Counted from the stretch's first letter, positions 1-8,955 are shown. The stretch: 64,000 nt of DNA from Lachnoclostridium sp. An169 (GCF_002160525.1 NZ_NFKT01000005.1:62001-126000), one strand, 5' to 3'. The notes: a model not told the origin generated them from the letters alone. Made by a program: numbers and translations.

Positions 1-660
1 ATTGATAAAGGAGTACGATCCTGCAACCAACGTAAAAGGAAGCGCTTCTACGCACACAATATCACGAAGATGGATGCGGATCTTTTCCACCGTTTTCTTT
101 TTTTCTTCATGCAGGAACATCAGTATCACAAATTCTCCTGCCACCATGACTGCCGAGATTAGAAACGTAACTCTCATTCCCACACTTTCTGCAATCGCAA
201 GCCCAATTCCCGGCGCCACCGCGGAGCCGATCACCATGCCAAGACCAAAATATCCGATTCCTTCTCCCATCCTTGTTTTTGGAATATAATGAGACGCCAG
301 AGCGATCTGACAGGTGCCTGCCAAAGCAAAACCCACACCGTTGATGATGCGGAAGAAAATAAGAAGAGGGATTTCTGTTGTGATGGTAAATCCAAGAAGA
401 CCAATTCCCATAAGCACAGTGCTCCATTTCAGAAGCGTTACATTATTAAGGCGGTCTGCCATCACTCCGCTAAAGGGCCGGCAGACCAGGGATGTCAGGG
501 AAACAAGTCCCACGATAAACCCTGCCATCGTAACCGTTGTCCCGATGCCGACCAGATATTTGGAAAGAATCGTCGCAATCATATAGAAGGAGAATGCATG
601 TAGGGTATTGACCAGAAGCGTCAGAATATAATACTTGTTCCACAGTTTTTCTTGATTCAT
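1..660 (-). CDS. MFS transporter, partial (3' end outside window)
   Basis: The minus-strand frame is open from ATG at 660 to the window edge (220 codons), so the C-terminal half is missing. It starts MNQEKLWNKYY and shows alternating hydrophobic segments. The loop after TM2 reads RPFSGVMADR, the classical major facilitator motif A type (G-x-x-x-D-R), and the later GYFGLGMVIGSAVAPGIG segment fits TM5 of drug/sugar MFS members. A ribosome binding site (AGGAAGG) sits 8-10 nt upstream. It acts in the cytoplasmic membrane; the substrate cannot be told. It lies downstream of, and on the same strand as, the sugar-binding lipoprotein gene, but a terminator separates the two. Confidence 0.8.
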   Translation of the reverse strand, partial: MNQEKLWNKYYILTLLVNTLHAFSFYMIATILSKYLVGIGTTVTMAGFIVGLVSLTSLVCRPFSGVMADRLNNVTLLKWSTVLMGIGLLGFTITTEIPLLIFFRIINGVGFALAGTCQIALASHYIPKTRMGEGIGYFGLGMVIGSAVAPGIGLAIAESVGMRVTFLISAVMVAGEFVILMFLHEEKKKTVEKIRIHLRDIVCVEALPFTLVAGSYSFIN

Positions 661-736
661 GTTCTTCTTCCTTCCTGTCTGTAAAATTCTGCGGCACCGC
701 CGTTATGTTCTGCCTCCCCGGCCGGATCCGGCGGTG

Positions 737-756
737 AAAAAAGGAGAGGGCTCTCC
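737..756 (-). terminator. Rho-independent terminator after the solute-binding protein gene
   Basis: On the minus strand a GC-rich hairpin (GGAGA, loop GCCC, TCTCC) is followed directly by six T. It lies about 25 nt past the stop of the 780-2306 gene and would separate it from the MFS gene. Confidence 0.65.
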
Positions 757-779
757 CCTCCCCCTTTGTATGGTTCTAT

Positions 780-2306
780 TTACTGCCCAGCAAGCCATGC
801 ATCGAGCTGTGCCTGTTTCTCCGCAATAATGTCGTCAATTCCTGCATTTTTCAGAGCCTGTTGGAACTCCGGAAGCGTAGAATCAATATCAACTTCACCG
901 TACATAAGCGGTGTGTAATACTGCGCAACAACGTTCGCACATGCTGTCATCTGATCGGTTACGTTTGTAGAATCGAACGTGAAGCCAAGTGCCAGAGATT
1001 TGTCACAGTTCTTGTTTTTCTCACGCATCTGATCGTAAACATCTTCCGGCTCATAGTACCATGTCTTGCACAGCATTACATTCGGCCAGTAAGCCATGGA
1101 CGCTGCCGACCATCCCAGATCTGACAGTCCGCTCTTGCCTTCCGGATAAACCATCTGTCCGTTCTCGTCCAATTCATACTCAAGCCCTTCAATACCGTTT
1201 GCCACAAGCTGAGCTGCATCTGCATCTGTATAGAGGACTTCCAGAACTCTCATTGCTGCTTCCGGTTCCTTGCAGAATGCGCTGATATGCCACATATAAG
1301 TTGTCGCATCACTTGTTGTAGAAAGAGCATCCGTTACCTTTGCTCCCTGAAGTTGCAGATTATTCTGTGCCTCTGTAGCCTCCATAGAAACTGCTGCATC
1401 CCATCCATAACCTGTAGTTCCGTCAGCCACCCCCATCAGAAGATTCATAAGAACCGGCTGATTATTACTGAGCGGATCCGGGCTGAATACGCCTGCCTCT
1501 TTCCATTTTTTCACATATTCCATCCACTGCAGGAAATAATCTGACTCATAATAATTTTCTACTGTTGTGCTTTCTGTCGGATTAGTCAAAACTCCAAGGA
1601 AATTTGTATCTCCAAAGTAGTCGATGCTCTTTGGAATCCAGTACGGATCCGTGGAACCGGGGATAAAATACTTGTCCGGATTTGCTTCTTTGAGCTGGAG
1701 GATTGTGTCCGACATGCTGTCCAGATCTGTCATCTGGCTCCAATCAATTCCGGCATTCTCCGCATCTGCTTCCAGAGAATAGAAAAGATTCTCCGTACAG
1801 TACGCATAAATGCAAGGAATACCATACTGTGTACCACCAACTTCACCACATTTCAGATACTCTGAAATACCGTCATTTTCAAACTGTTCCACAATTCCGC
1901 TTCCATCTGACTCCAGAAGATCATCCAGTGCCATAACCTGTCCGTTCGAAACCAGGTTCGTTATGGATGTGTACCAGAAGGAGTTGAACAGATCAATCGA
2001 ATTATCTCCGCCGCCTGTCAACATCAGGTTCAGCTGTGTCGACCAGTTTCCAAACTCAATACCCACAAGATCAACTTCCGCATGAGCTTTCTCCCTCATA
2101 ATCTTGTTCAGTTCATCCTCAATCGCCTCTTCATCCGTCGTTGGAAACATAATCGTGTAAGCGACTTTAATCACTGGATAATCCTCTGACTCCGATGTCT
2201 GTTGTTCATCTGTCCCACTATCCGTGTTTCCACCCGAGGAGCATCCGACCAGGAGCCCCATTGTCATGGATGCTGCAAGTAATGCTGCAACCAGTCTTTT
2301 CTTCAT
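780..2306 (-). CDS. Sugar ABC transporter extracellular solute-binding lipoprotein
   Basis: This 508-residue protein captures a carbohydrate outside the membrane for import. It has a lipoprotein signal peptide: charged MKKR, a hydrophobic stretch and a lipobox ending in Cys22 (L-V-G-C), followed by a Ser/Gly/Asp/Glu-rich linker. The rest fits the large family 1 (CUT1) binding proteins of the LplA/YtcQ type, which pair with LplB/YtcP permeases. Those permeases are encoded divergently, 289 nt away, which supports the pairing. An AGGAGG ribosome binding site lies upstream of ATG at 2306. The ligand is unknown; the neighbouring sucrose-phosphorylase-like enzyme and esterases suggest an acylated oligosaccharide or glycoside (inference). 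No ATPase gene is nearby, as is usual for CUT1 systems that share an MsmK-type ATPase. Confidence 0.88.
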   Translation of the reverse strand: MKKRLVAALLAASMTMGLLVGCSSGGNTDSGTDEQQTSESEDYPVIKVAYTIMFPTTDEEAIEDELNKIMREKAHAEVDLVGIEFGNWSTQLNLMLTGGGDNSIDLFNSFWYTSITNLVSNGQVMALDDLLESDGSGIVEQFENDGISEYLKCGEVGGTQYGIPCIYAYCTENLFYSLEADAENAGIDWSQMTDLDSMSDTILQLKEANPDKYFIPGSTDPYWIPKSIDYFGDTNFLGVLTNPTESTTVENYYESDYFLQWMEYVKKWKEAGVFSPDPLSNNQPVLMNLLMGVADGTTGYGWDAAVSMEATEAQNNLQLQGAKVTDALSTTSDATTYMWHISAFCKEPEAAMRVLEVLYTDADAAQLVANGIEGLEYELDENGQMVYPEGKSGLSDLGWSAASMAYWPNVMLCKTWYYEPEDVYDQMREKNKNCDKSLALGFTFDSTNVTDQMTACANVVAQYYTPLMYGEVDIDSTLPEFQQALKNAGIDDIIAEKQAQLDAWLAGQ

Positions 2307-2594
2307 AACATCATTCCTCCTTTTCTTTTCACCCGTAGGCTGACTGTTTTTCGATGTATCGTCATGATATCAGATTCTACCCTTTTCGCTCTATCATTTT
2401 TCTGTCCTGATTCATCGTTTTTTTGATATTTTGCATTATTTTTTCACTTTTTTCGTCTTTTTTCCATATAATATGCGTTTAATATTTTTGAAAATCAGAA
2501 ATTCAACAGTTTATATCTGTTTTGCGATAGATTTTTGTGCATTTTTTCTATAAATTATTCAAAAAGAGATCGTATCACAAATAAGGAGGCTAAT
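2307..2594. promoter_or_regulatory. Divergent AT-rich intergenic region of the sugar importer
   Basis: This 288-nt region separates the solute-binding protein gene from the divergent permease gene. It is strongly AT-rich. A TATAAT hexamer on the plus strand at 2467-2472 could be a -10 box for the permease operon, but no good -35 box is seen at standard spacing, consistent with activator-dependent expression. I found no palindrome matching the LacI-type operators seen at 18697 and 18798. Confidence 0.4.
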
Positions 2595-3542
2595 ATGGAA
2601 AGAGTAAAAACAAAACCCCAAAAAAGAAAATTGACTTTAAGAAGAATGAAACGGTATGTTCCTTTTTACTTAATGATCCTGCCTGGACTGATCTATCTGG
2701 TCATCAATAATTACATGCCAATGGCAGGTCTTGCACTGGCTTTCAAAAAGGTGAATTATTCTGTTGGCCTTTTTGAAAGCCCCTGGTGCGGATTTGACAA
2801 CTTTAAGTATTTGTTCAGCACAAACGATGCATTCATTTTTTTCCGAAATACAATTTTGTATAATATTGCATTTATCGTTTTAGGAAATGCTATGGGAGTC
2901 TTCGTTGCTATATGCCTGGACGCAATACACAATAAATTTTTCAAACGTTTCAGCCAGGTTATCATTCTGATTCCGTATCTGCTCTCAACCGTTATCATCA
3001 GTTATATTGTATATGCTTTCCTAAGCGGAAACAACGGATTTATGAACATGACAATTCTCCCAATGCTCGGGTTGGATCCGATCAACTGGTATAACGAAGC
3101 AGGCTATTGGCCCGTCATTATTGTACTTGTGTATCTGTGGATGACGTTTGGATATAACTCGATCCTCTATTATTCCACGCTGATCGGAATCGACAAATCT
3201 TACTATGAAGCTGCATCTGTAGACGGCGCTGGGGTATGGGCGCAGATCCGCCACATTACGCTTCCCGCACTAAGACCTACGATTATTACATTGGTTCTTC
3301 TTGCTGTAGGGCGAATCTGTTATTCCGATTTTGGATTGTTCTATCAGGTAACTATGAATAGTGGTCTGCTCTATTCTACAACGCAGACAATCGACACTTA
3401 TGTATACCGCGGACTTCTGGAACTCAACGATATTGGACGTTCCACGGCAGCCGGATTCCTTCAGTCCATTCTGGGATTCATCTGTGTATTTACTGCTAAC
3501 ACAGTAGTTTCCAGAATTGACAAGGACAGCAGTTTATTCTAA
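2595..3542 (+). CDS. Sugar ABC transporter permease, LplB/YteP type
   Basis: The product (315 residues from ATG 2595) is one of two membrane subunits of the CUT1 importer. A perfect AAGGAGG 5 nt upstream decides this start over an in-frame ATG at 2535. The N-terminus is basic, followed by about six membrane segments. The segment around residues 205-225 reads YYEAASVDGAGVWAQIRHITLP, which matches the EAA loop (E-A-A-x-x-x-G) that docks on the ATPase. The opening motif with MILPGLIYLVINNYMPM is typical of LplB/YteP proteins. The second permease follows 23 nt downstream, so the two are co-transcribed. Confidence 0.9.
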   Translation: MERVKTKPQKRKLTLRRMKRYVPFYLMILPGLIYLVINNYMPMAGLALAFKKVNYSVGLFESPWCGFDNFKYLFSTNDAFIFFRNTILYNIAFIVLGNAMGVFVAICLDAIHNKFFKRFSQVIILIPYLLSTVIISYIVYAFLSGNNGFMNMTILPMLGLDPINWYNEAGYWPVIIVLVYLWMTFGYNSILYYSTLIGIDKSYYEAASVDGAGVWAQIRHITLPALRPTIITLVLLAVGRICYSDFGLFYQVTMNSGLLYSTTQTIDTYVYRGLLELNDIGRSTAAGFLQSILGFICVFTANTVVSRIDKDSSLF

Positions 3543-3565
3543 ATCAATCAAAGGAGGAAAATATA

Positions 3566-4447
3566 ATGGTCTATCATAATAAAGTTTTTCGTTTTATCAT
3601 GTCATTCATCATGATTTTGCTTATTCTGGCATGTGTACTTCCGTTTATCCTGCTAATTTCCAGTTCGTTTACATCCGAACAGGCTCTGGCTCTGGAAGGT
3701 TATTCTTTCATTCCTTCTGAGATTTCTCTTGCCGCATATCGGTATATCTGGGGAATCAAAGAAAATATTCTGCGTGCTTATGGAATGAGTTTTCTCGTGA
3801 CAGGCGTCGGAACCGTCATCAGTATTATCATGACAATGTTGTTTGCTTATCCTCTGTCGAGAAAAGATCTGCCGGGAAGAAGATTTCTATCATTCTTTAT
3901 CTTCTTTACCATGTTGTTTAACGGCGGATTTGTACCGACATACCTGATTTACTCCCAGATTTTCCACATCTCAGATACTGTCTGGGCTCTGATTGTGCCA
4001 TACCTGCTGATGAATGCATTCTTCGTCATTATGGTGAGAACTTACATTACCTCAAATGTACCGGACGAGGTCATTGAGGCGGCAACGATCGACGGTTCCG
4101 GGGAGTTTAACACCCTGGTCAAAGTCGTAGTTCCCATGTCCAAACCAATTATAGGAACAATCGCCCTTATGACTGCGATTTCATACTGGAACAACTGGAC
4201 AAATGGAGTATATTTTATTCAGATAAGGAGAGAACTGTACGGTATTCAAAACTATCTAAATTCCGTAATAAGCAATGTTTCATTCCTGCAGTCCCATTCT
4301 AATCCAAATATTGATATCCGTGACCTTCCCAGTGTAAGTATCCGTATGGCACTGGCTGTAATCGCCCTGCTTCCAATCCTCTGTGCATATCCTTTCTTCC
4401 AGAAGTCTTTTGCGAAAGGTATCACAGTCGGATCTGTCAAAGGCTAG
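3566..4447 (+). CDS. Sugar ABC transporter permease, YtcP/LplC type
   Basis: The second membrane subunit (293 residues) has about six transmembrane helices and an EAA loop near residues 170-190 (EVIEAATIDGSGEFNTLVKVV). The beginning with a long hydrophobic helix and the SSFTSE motif, and the C-terminus ending FAKGITVGSVKG, are typical of YtcP/LplC-like carbohydrate permeases. The start has an AAAGGAGG ribosome binding site 8 nt upstream. It forms an operon with the preceding permease; a strong hairpin terminator follows its stop, so the downstream phosphorylase gene is probably expressed by read-through or its own start. Confidence 0.9.
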   Translation: MVYHNKVFRFIMSFIMILLILACVLPFILLISSSFTSEQALALEGYSFIPSEISLAAYRYIWGIKENILRAYGMSFLVTGVGTVISIIMTMLFAYPLSRKDLPGRRFLSFFIFFTMLFNGGFVPTYLIYSQIFHISDTVWALIVPYLLMNAFFVIMVRTYITSNVPDEVIEAATIDGSGEFNTLVKVVVPMSKPIIGTIALMTAISYWNNWTNGVYFIQIRRELYGIQNYLNSVISNVSFLQSHSNPNIDIRDLPSVSIRMALAVIALLPILCAYPFFQKSFAKGITVGSVKG

Positions 4448-4457
4448 ACTTTTCCCC

Positions 4458-4516
4458 AGGCAGTCTCCCGTATTTCTGCCGGCCCTCTCCAACAGAAATG
4501 CGGGACTGCCTTTTTT
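4458..4516 (+). terminator. Strong rho-independent terminator
   Basis: A long stem (AGGCAGTCTCCCG... paired with ...CGGGACTGCCT, about 19-20 bp with a few mismatches, continuing through TATTTCTG/CAGAAATG) is followed by six T. It lies between the permease and the phosphorylase-type gene and could reduce expression of the enzymes relative to the importer. Confidence 0.85.
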
Positions 4517-4549
4517 GTATCAACATGAGATAACAAGGAGACCAAGATC

Positions 4550-6010
4550 ATGAAAAAAATCGAGAACAAAATTATGCTCATCACCTATGCCGACAGCATG
4601 AGCAAGGACTTAAAGGAACTGGACGAAATCCTGTCCACGCATTTTCAGGGAGTAATCGGAGGACTTCACGTTCTCCCTTTCTACCCCTCTTCCGGCGACA
4701 GAGGCTTTGCCGTTATCAACTATGACATTGTAGATCCCGCTTTCGGAACATGGGATGACATCGACAAACTGGCTGACCAGTATTATATGATGGCAGATTT
4801 TATGCTCAACCACATTTCCATCCGCTCGGAGGAGTTCCGTGATTACATGAAAAACGGCGACAATTCCCCGTACAGAGATATGTTTATCCACTGGGAAGAG
4901 TTCTGGCCGGACGGCAATCCCACAGAAGAGCAGTATGATCTGCTTTACCGCAGAAAGCCGACTTATCCCTACATCGAATTTACACGGGACGACGGAAAAA
5001 AAGTCCATCTCTGGAACACATTTTTCGAGGAACAGATCGACATCGATCCCTACTCAAAAGCAACTCAGGACTACTATGAGAGAAATCTCGGAACCATCAG
5101 CAGCCATGTGCCACTCGTCCGCTTCGATGCATTTGCCTACGCCACAAAACGCCCCGGCACCAACTGCTTCTTTGTAGAACCGGATGTATGGGATGTCCTG
5201 GAAATCGGCATGGCACCGCTCCGCAAAAGAGGAACGGAGATGCTCCCGGAGATTCATGAAAACTATCATATCCAACTGAAGATGGCAGAAAAAGGATACT
5301 GGGTCTACGATTTTGCCCTGCCCATGCTTCTGCTCCACGGTCTGAAAACCGGCAGAACGGATCGTCTGATCCACTGGCTGAATATCTGTCCCAGAAAACA
5401 GTTTACTACACTTGACACCCACGACGGAATCGGCGTTGTCGATGTAGCCGGACTGCTGACCGAAGACGAAATCGACATTGTCCGTGATGATGTAAACGAG
5501 ATCACAAAAGAAGCAAGAAAATACATAAAGCTTCCCAGCATGATCAAAGATAAGAGCGGAAAATTCAGAAGCTACCAACTCGGTTCCACCTACTACTCCG
5601 CCCTCCACTGCAATGACGACGCATATCTCATCGCCAGAGCCGTGCAGTTCTATACTCCGGGGATTCCGCAGGTTTACTATGTAGGACTCCTTGCAGGAGA
5701 AAATGATATTGAAAGCATGAAGACGATCCCGGACCCCCGGACGATCAACCGCCACACATTTACAAGGGAGGAACTGGAAGCGGCCGTTCAGAAACCTGTG
5801 TGCACGCGCATGTATGAAATGATGCGTTTCCGTAATACTTACGAGGCGTTTAACGGCGATATCACAGTCGGTGAAGACAAAGGAGACGGCACAGTGACAA
5901 TCACCTGGACAAAAGATGAGTATCATACAACTCTCCACGCTGACTTTAAAACTCTTACTTATACCATTATCTACTATGACAAAGAAACTGGCAGCGAATG
6001 TACTCTGTAG
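4550..6010 (+). CDS. GH13_18 sucrose-phosphorylase-type glycoside phosphorylase
   Basis: This 486-residue protein belongs to the family that cleaves an alpha-glucoside with phosphate to give glucose 1-phosphate. The (beta/alpha)8 catalytic residues are visible: nucleophile Asp193 (VRFDAFAY), acid/base Glu234 (LPEIHENY) and Asp292 (LDTHDGIG). The sections YDFALPMLLLHGL, STYYSALHCNDD and GIPQVYYVGLLAG align from memory with bifidobacterial sucrose phosphorylase, and the length fits (about 500). GH13_18 also holds sucrose-6-phosphate, glucosylglycerol and glucosylglycerate phosphorylases; the acceptor-side loop near PRTINRH cannot decide among them. There is no signal peptide, so it acts on imported substrate in the cytoplasm. 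It lies 31 nt ahead of an esterase gene, implying deacylation coupled to phosphorolysis. Confidence 0.85.
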   Translation: MKKIENKIMLITYADSMSKDLKELDEILSTHFQGVIGGLHVLPFYPSSGDRGFAVINYDIVDPAFGTWDDIDKLADQYYMMADFMLNHISIRSEEFRDYMKNGDNSPYRDMFIHWEEFWPDGNPTEEQYDLLYRRKPTYPYIEFTRDDGKKVHLWNTFFEEQIDIDPYSKATQDYYERNLGTISSHVPLVRFDAFAYATKRPGTNCFFVEPDVWDVLEIGMAPLRKRGTEMLPEIHENYHIQLKMAEKGYWVYDFALPMLLLHGLKTGRTDRLIHWLNICPRKQFTTLDTHDGIGVVDVAGLLTEDEIDIVRDDVNEITKEARKYIKLPSMIKDKSGKFRSYQLGSTYYSALHCNDDAYLIARAVQFYTPGIPQVYYVGLLAGENDIESMKTIPDPRTINRHTFTREELEAAVQKPVCTRMYEMMRFRNTYEAFNGDITVGEDKGDGTVTITWTKDEYHTTLHADFKTLTYTIIYYDKETGSECTL

Positions 6011-6040
6011 GCTCCTGCCAGATCTGGAGGTGTTTATTTT

Positions 6041-7111
6041 ATGAAATTATCTGTCTATACTGAAGTAAAAAACCGGGGTTGGGAGGCAGTTGCTTTTGAT
6101 CTGACTGACGTCTCCGACGGGCTGACTGCCGAATCTTTCACCCTCACTGCCTATATGGGTGACAAAAGCGCGGACCGCAAGATCCGCGCACTGACAAAAA
6201 TTAAAAATGGATACCATCTTGCCATTGATCCGATCTATTATAACGGCAATTTTCGCCTGGAAGTCACTCTGGACGGAATATCTTATCCATTAACAAAAGG
6301 GGATGTTCCTCTGGAGAATATTCATGTAAAGGATCTGGATAAATTTGAGGCGAAACAGGACGGCGATGTCATTTACCGCCTCTACAGTCCTCAGGCTGAT
6401 GGTCCCAGACCGCTGATTCTCTTTCTGCACGGAGGCGGAGAATGTGGATATGACAATCTTCTGCAGATGACCGGCACTCTGGGCGCCCTAAAACTGGCGG
6501 AGTTGTATCCGTACCTCTATGTGATGGCTCCCCAGGCCCCCGGAAACATCGACGAAATGCTGCCGGACCCGTCCACAGTGTTTCAGAATACATTTTACAC
6601 ATCCATGTTTCTCCCGGGAATGGGATGGAATACGGAATATATCGCCCAGGTGTGTGATATCATCCGTAAGATGATCTCTGATGGCAAAGTCGATCCCCAC
6701 AAAGTATTTGTAACCGGGCTGTCCATGGGCGGATGCGGTACCATCCGTGCCATGCGGGTCGCCGGAGATCTCTTTGCTGCTGCCGCACCGATCTGCCCCT
6801 CCATGATCCCGGATACCTATGATACGCTGCGTTCACTCACAGATGCAAAGATCTGGGTATCTACCGCCTATGTGGACCACACCTTCTACCGCCACAAATA
6901 CATCGTAGATGCCATTATGCAGCTCAAAGACGCCGGCAACAGAAATGCACATCTCACACTCTATGCTCCGGAAGAATTCGAAAAATATGGATTTGCAGAT
7001 CCGTGCCTTCCGGTACTTGAGAAATTCTCGGAAAACCACAATGCCTGGGTTCTCACATACAATAATGAGCACGGCATTATGGACTGGCTTGTAAGCCAGT
7101 ATAAAAGCTGA
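6041..7111 (+). CDS. Cytoplasmic alpha/beta-hydrolase esterase with N-terminal beta domain
   Basis: The 356-residue protein has an N-terminal domain of about 110 residues rich in beta-type sequence, then an alpha/beta-hydrolase domain. The latter shows the oxyanion region LFLHGGGECG (about residues 127-136) and nucleophile Ser228 in GLSMGGCG. A C-terminal ENHNAWVLTYNN segment supplies the likely catalytic His. The architecture resembles bacterial feruloyl/acetyl-type esterases that are usually secreted, yet no signal peptide is present. A GGAGGTG ribosome binding site precedes ATG 6041. It is a paralogue of the 11210-12316 gene: both share the phrases RPL(I/V)LFLHGGGECG and TGTLGALRLAE-like. 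The acyl group it removes is unknown. Confidence 0.82.
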   Translation: MKLSVYTEVKNRGWEAVAFDLTDVSDGLTAESFTLTAYMGDKSADRKIRALTKIKNGYHLAIDPIYYNGNFRLEVTLDGISYPLTKGDVPLENIHVKDLDKFEAKQDGDVIYRLYSPQADGPRPLILFLHGGGECGYDNLLQMTGTLGALKLAELYPYLYVMAPQAPGNIDEMLPDPSTVFQNTFYTSMFLPGMGWNTEYIAQVCDIIRKMISDGKVDPHKVFVTGLSMGGCGTIRAMRVAGDLFAAAAPICPSMIPDTYDTLRSLTDAKIWVSTAYVDHTFYRHKYIVDAIMQLKDAGNRNAHLTLYAPEEFEKYGFADPCLPVLEKFSENHNAWVLTYNNEHGIMDWLVSQYKS

Positions 7112-7145
7112 AAATCAATAACGACAAAAAAGGAGGAAATTCACC

Positions 7146-7985
7146 ATGTCACTTTTAACCTACAATTTTGAAAGCGAATATCTCAACATCAACCATCAGA
7201 TCTCCGTTGTGCTTCCGGATAAAAAACGTGGCGTAGATCCCACAGAATTTTACCGCAGCGGAAAGAAATACAAGGTTCTCTGGCTGCTCCACGGCACCTA
7301 CGGAGACAACACAGACTGGATCAGGAAGACCAACATCGAGATGTATGCAGCAGAGAAAGACCTTGTGGTCGTATGCCCCTCCGCTCTGAATTCCAACTAT
7401 TCCAACTGGCCGAACGCCATGATGGGCTACAATATGTACGATTATTTTATAAAAGAACTGATGCCCCTGATCTATGGATGGTTCCCTGTTTCCGACAGGC
7501 GGGAAGACAATTTCATCGCCGGACTGTCCATGGGCGGCAGGGGAACAATCAAGTTCGCAGTAAACTTCCCGGAGCTTTTCGGCGCTGCCGCCGTTCTTTC
7601 TGCCGTTCCGGTCGACTTTAATGAGTTGCGTCCGGGACATCCCAACCCGATCATGGATACAAGCAACACACGAATGGTTCAGGTTATCGAAAATGCCGGG
7701 GGATTCGAGGCTTACAAGAACTCCGAGGAAAATGTGTGGGCTCTGATCGACAAACTTGCCCCCACCGGAAAGCTTCCACGACTGATGTTCGCCTGCGGAC
7801 ACGAGGATGCGCTTCTTTATAACCAGTACAAAGTTTTCCAGAAGCACTGCGAAGAGATCGGACTGGATATCCACTGGTTCGATCTCCCGAAATATAAGCA
7901 CGAATGGAGATTCTGGGATCTCGCAATTCAGGAAGCACTCACTTTCTTCGGGTTAGATGACGCGGAAGGCGGGAATCCATTCTGA
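7146..7985 (+). CDS. Esterase D/tributyrin-esterase-like alpha/beta hydrolase
   Basis: This 279-residue putative esterase belongs to the EstA/esterase-D group (acetyl or acyl ester hydrolases). It shows WLLHGTYGDNTDW, nucleophile Ser128 in AGLSMGGRG, an Asp in CGHEDAL and a catalytic His in YKHEWRFWD. The length matches the family. It has no signal peptide. AAGGAGG lies upstream of ATG 7146 and the gap to the previous esterase is 34 nt, so both sit in the operon headed by the phosphorylase gene. A hairpin follows the stop. It is the likely last gene of that transcript. Confidence 0.85.
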   Translation: MSLLTYNFESEYLNINHQISVVLPDKKRGVDPTEFYRSGKKYKVLWLLHGTYGDNTDWIRKTNIEMYAAEKDLVVVCPSALNSNYSNWPNAMMGYNMYDYFIKELMPLIYGWFPVSDRREDNFIAGLSMGGRGTIKFAVNFPELFGAAAVLSAVPVDFNELRPGHPNPIMDTSNTRMVQVIENAGGFEAYKNSEENVWALIDKLAPTGKLPRLMFACGHEDALLYNQYKVFQKHCEEIGLDIHWFDLPKYKHEWRFWDLAIQEALTFFGLDDAEGGNPF

Positions 7986-8011
7986 AGCTTTATACAGGAA
8001 CTTCTCATATA

Positions 8012-8041
8012 CAGAAGGAGAGACGTACGCCTCTCCTTCTG
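8012..8041. terminator. Hairpin between convergent genes
   Basis: An 11-bp perfect stem (CAGAAGGAGAG / CTCTCCTTCTG) with an 8-nt loop lies between the esterase gene (plus) and the coiled-coil gene (minus). T-rich DNA follows a few bases later on the plus strand. It probably ends the phosphorylase/esterase transcript. Confidence 0.6.
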
Positions 8042-8056
8042 CTGTCTTTCTATTTT

Positions 8057-8779
8057 TTATGCAATTTCATCTAATTCGTCTTTTTTCTTCTTTTCTATTT
8101 TGTCTAATCTGGCTTTCACCTTTATCATTTCGCTTTCCAGATAGTTGATGTGCAGCTTCATTGTTTCCTTTTCATTTTCAATCTTTAAAGCTTCATCAAG
8201 CTTCCTGTTCAGATCCAGATGACCTTCCGCTATAATCTTTATTCCCTTATTTGTCTCATTTTCCAGGGTAACCTCAAGAGACCTTAAAGAACTCTGCAAA
8301 GTTCCTATATTCCCCTTCACTTCGGTCATGTCGTCCTTAAGCACCGACACATCCCCTTTCAGCTCGCTCACGTCGCCCTTCACTTCGTGCATTTCGCTCT
8401 TGAGCACCGAAACATCCTCTTTCAGCTCGCTCACATCACTCTTCACTTCGTGCATTTCGCTCTTGAGCGTCGATACATCCTCTTTCAGTTCGCTCACATC
8501 GCCCTTCACTTCGCGCATTTCGTTTTTGAGCGTCGACACGTCCTCTTTCAGCTCGCCCACATCACTCTTAAGCGTCGACACGTCTTCTTTCAGTTCACTC
8601 ACGTCGCTCTTCACTTCGCTCATTTCGCTCTTGAGCATCGACACGTCCTCTTTCAGCTCGCTTACATCACTCTTGAGCGCCGACACATCCTCTTTCAGCT
8701 CGCTCACATCGTTCTTTACCGGCAGTATTGCCTTCTCAACTACTTCAGCAATCAATACTAAGTCTCTTTGTTCAAGCAT
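8057..8779 (-). CDS. Repetitive coiled-coil protein
   Basis: The 240-residue product is almost entirely coiled coil. Residues about 20-155 are built from heptads such as SELKEDV, STLKSEM and HEVKSDV, arranged in 14- and 21-residue blocks, with hydrophobic residues at a/d positions and Lys/Glu/Asp elsewhere. The N-terminus (MLEQRDLVLIAEVVEK) and the C-terminal part (NRKLDEALKIENEKETMKLHINYLE) are non-repetitive. No enzyme motif, signal peptide or membrane span is seen. Similar repeat-variable proteins are, as I recall, frequent in Lachnospiraceae, function unknown. The start at 8779 is the only ATG that keeps the family-like N-terminus, and a consensus promoter lies about 100 nt upstream. Confidence 0.75.
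   Translation of the reverse strand: MLEQRDLVLIAEVVEKAILPVKNDVSELKEDVSALKSDVSELKEDVSMLKSEMSEVKSDVSELKEDVSTLKSDVGELKEDVSTLKNEMREVKGDVSELKEDVSTLKSEMHEVKSDVSELKEDVSVLKSEMHEVKGDVSELKGDVSVLKDDMTEVKGNIGTLQSSLRSLEVTLENETNKGIKIIAEGHLDLNRKLDEALKIENEKETMKLHINYLESEMIKVKARLDKIEKKKKDELDEIA
8325..8715. repeat. Degenerate in-frame tandem repeats
   Basis: About 390 bp of imperfect repeats with periods of 42 and 63 nt (multiples of the 21-nt heptad unit) form the core of the coiled-coil gene. Recurrent units contain CTCTTTCAGCTCGCTCAC. The near identity at DNA level suggests recent expansion or contraction by slippage or recombination. Confidence 0.85.
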
Positions 8780-8873
8780 CCTGATCTCCTACCTTTCCTA
8801 ATTTTTCACTTCTTCAAACTGCTTTTCGAAAAACACCCCGCCGGTTTTATACTGCGATTTAAAATGCATTTAC

Positions 8874-8902
8874 ATTATACGAAAGCGAGCTGCAAAATTC
8901 AA
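8874..8902 (-). promoter_or_regulatory. Sigma-A type promoter of the coiled-coil gene
   Basis: On the minus strand TTGAAT (8902-8897) and TATAAT (8879-8874) are separated by exactly 17 nt. This lies about 95 nt upstream of the coiled-coil gene start. The -35 box is inside an imperfect hairpin (GCTGCAAA... / ...TTTGCAGC), so the element may overlap a terminator of the upstream minus-strand gene. Confidence 0.65.
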
Positions 8903-8955
8903 TGTCGAATTTGCAGCCCACTAATTTTTAATGCTTTCTTTATACTTTTTTAATG

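Noticed and set aside
5054-5938. 294-codon minus-strand frame opposite the phosphorylase gene
   Set aside because: The plus strand encodes a clear GH13_18 enzyme with catalytic residues; the antisense frame has no family features.
8325-8715. CRISPR array
   Set aside because: The repeats are degenerate multiples of 21 nt within a coding frame and have no unique spacers.
8328-8801. Plus-strand open frames of 124-157 codons rich in Ser/Thr/Phe over the coiled-coil gene
   Set aside because: They are antisense shadows of the heptad repeats; no ribosome binding site, and the minus-strand frame has promoter, start and recognisable ends.
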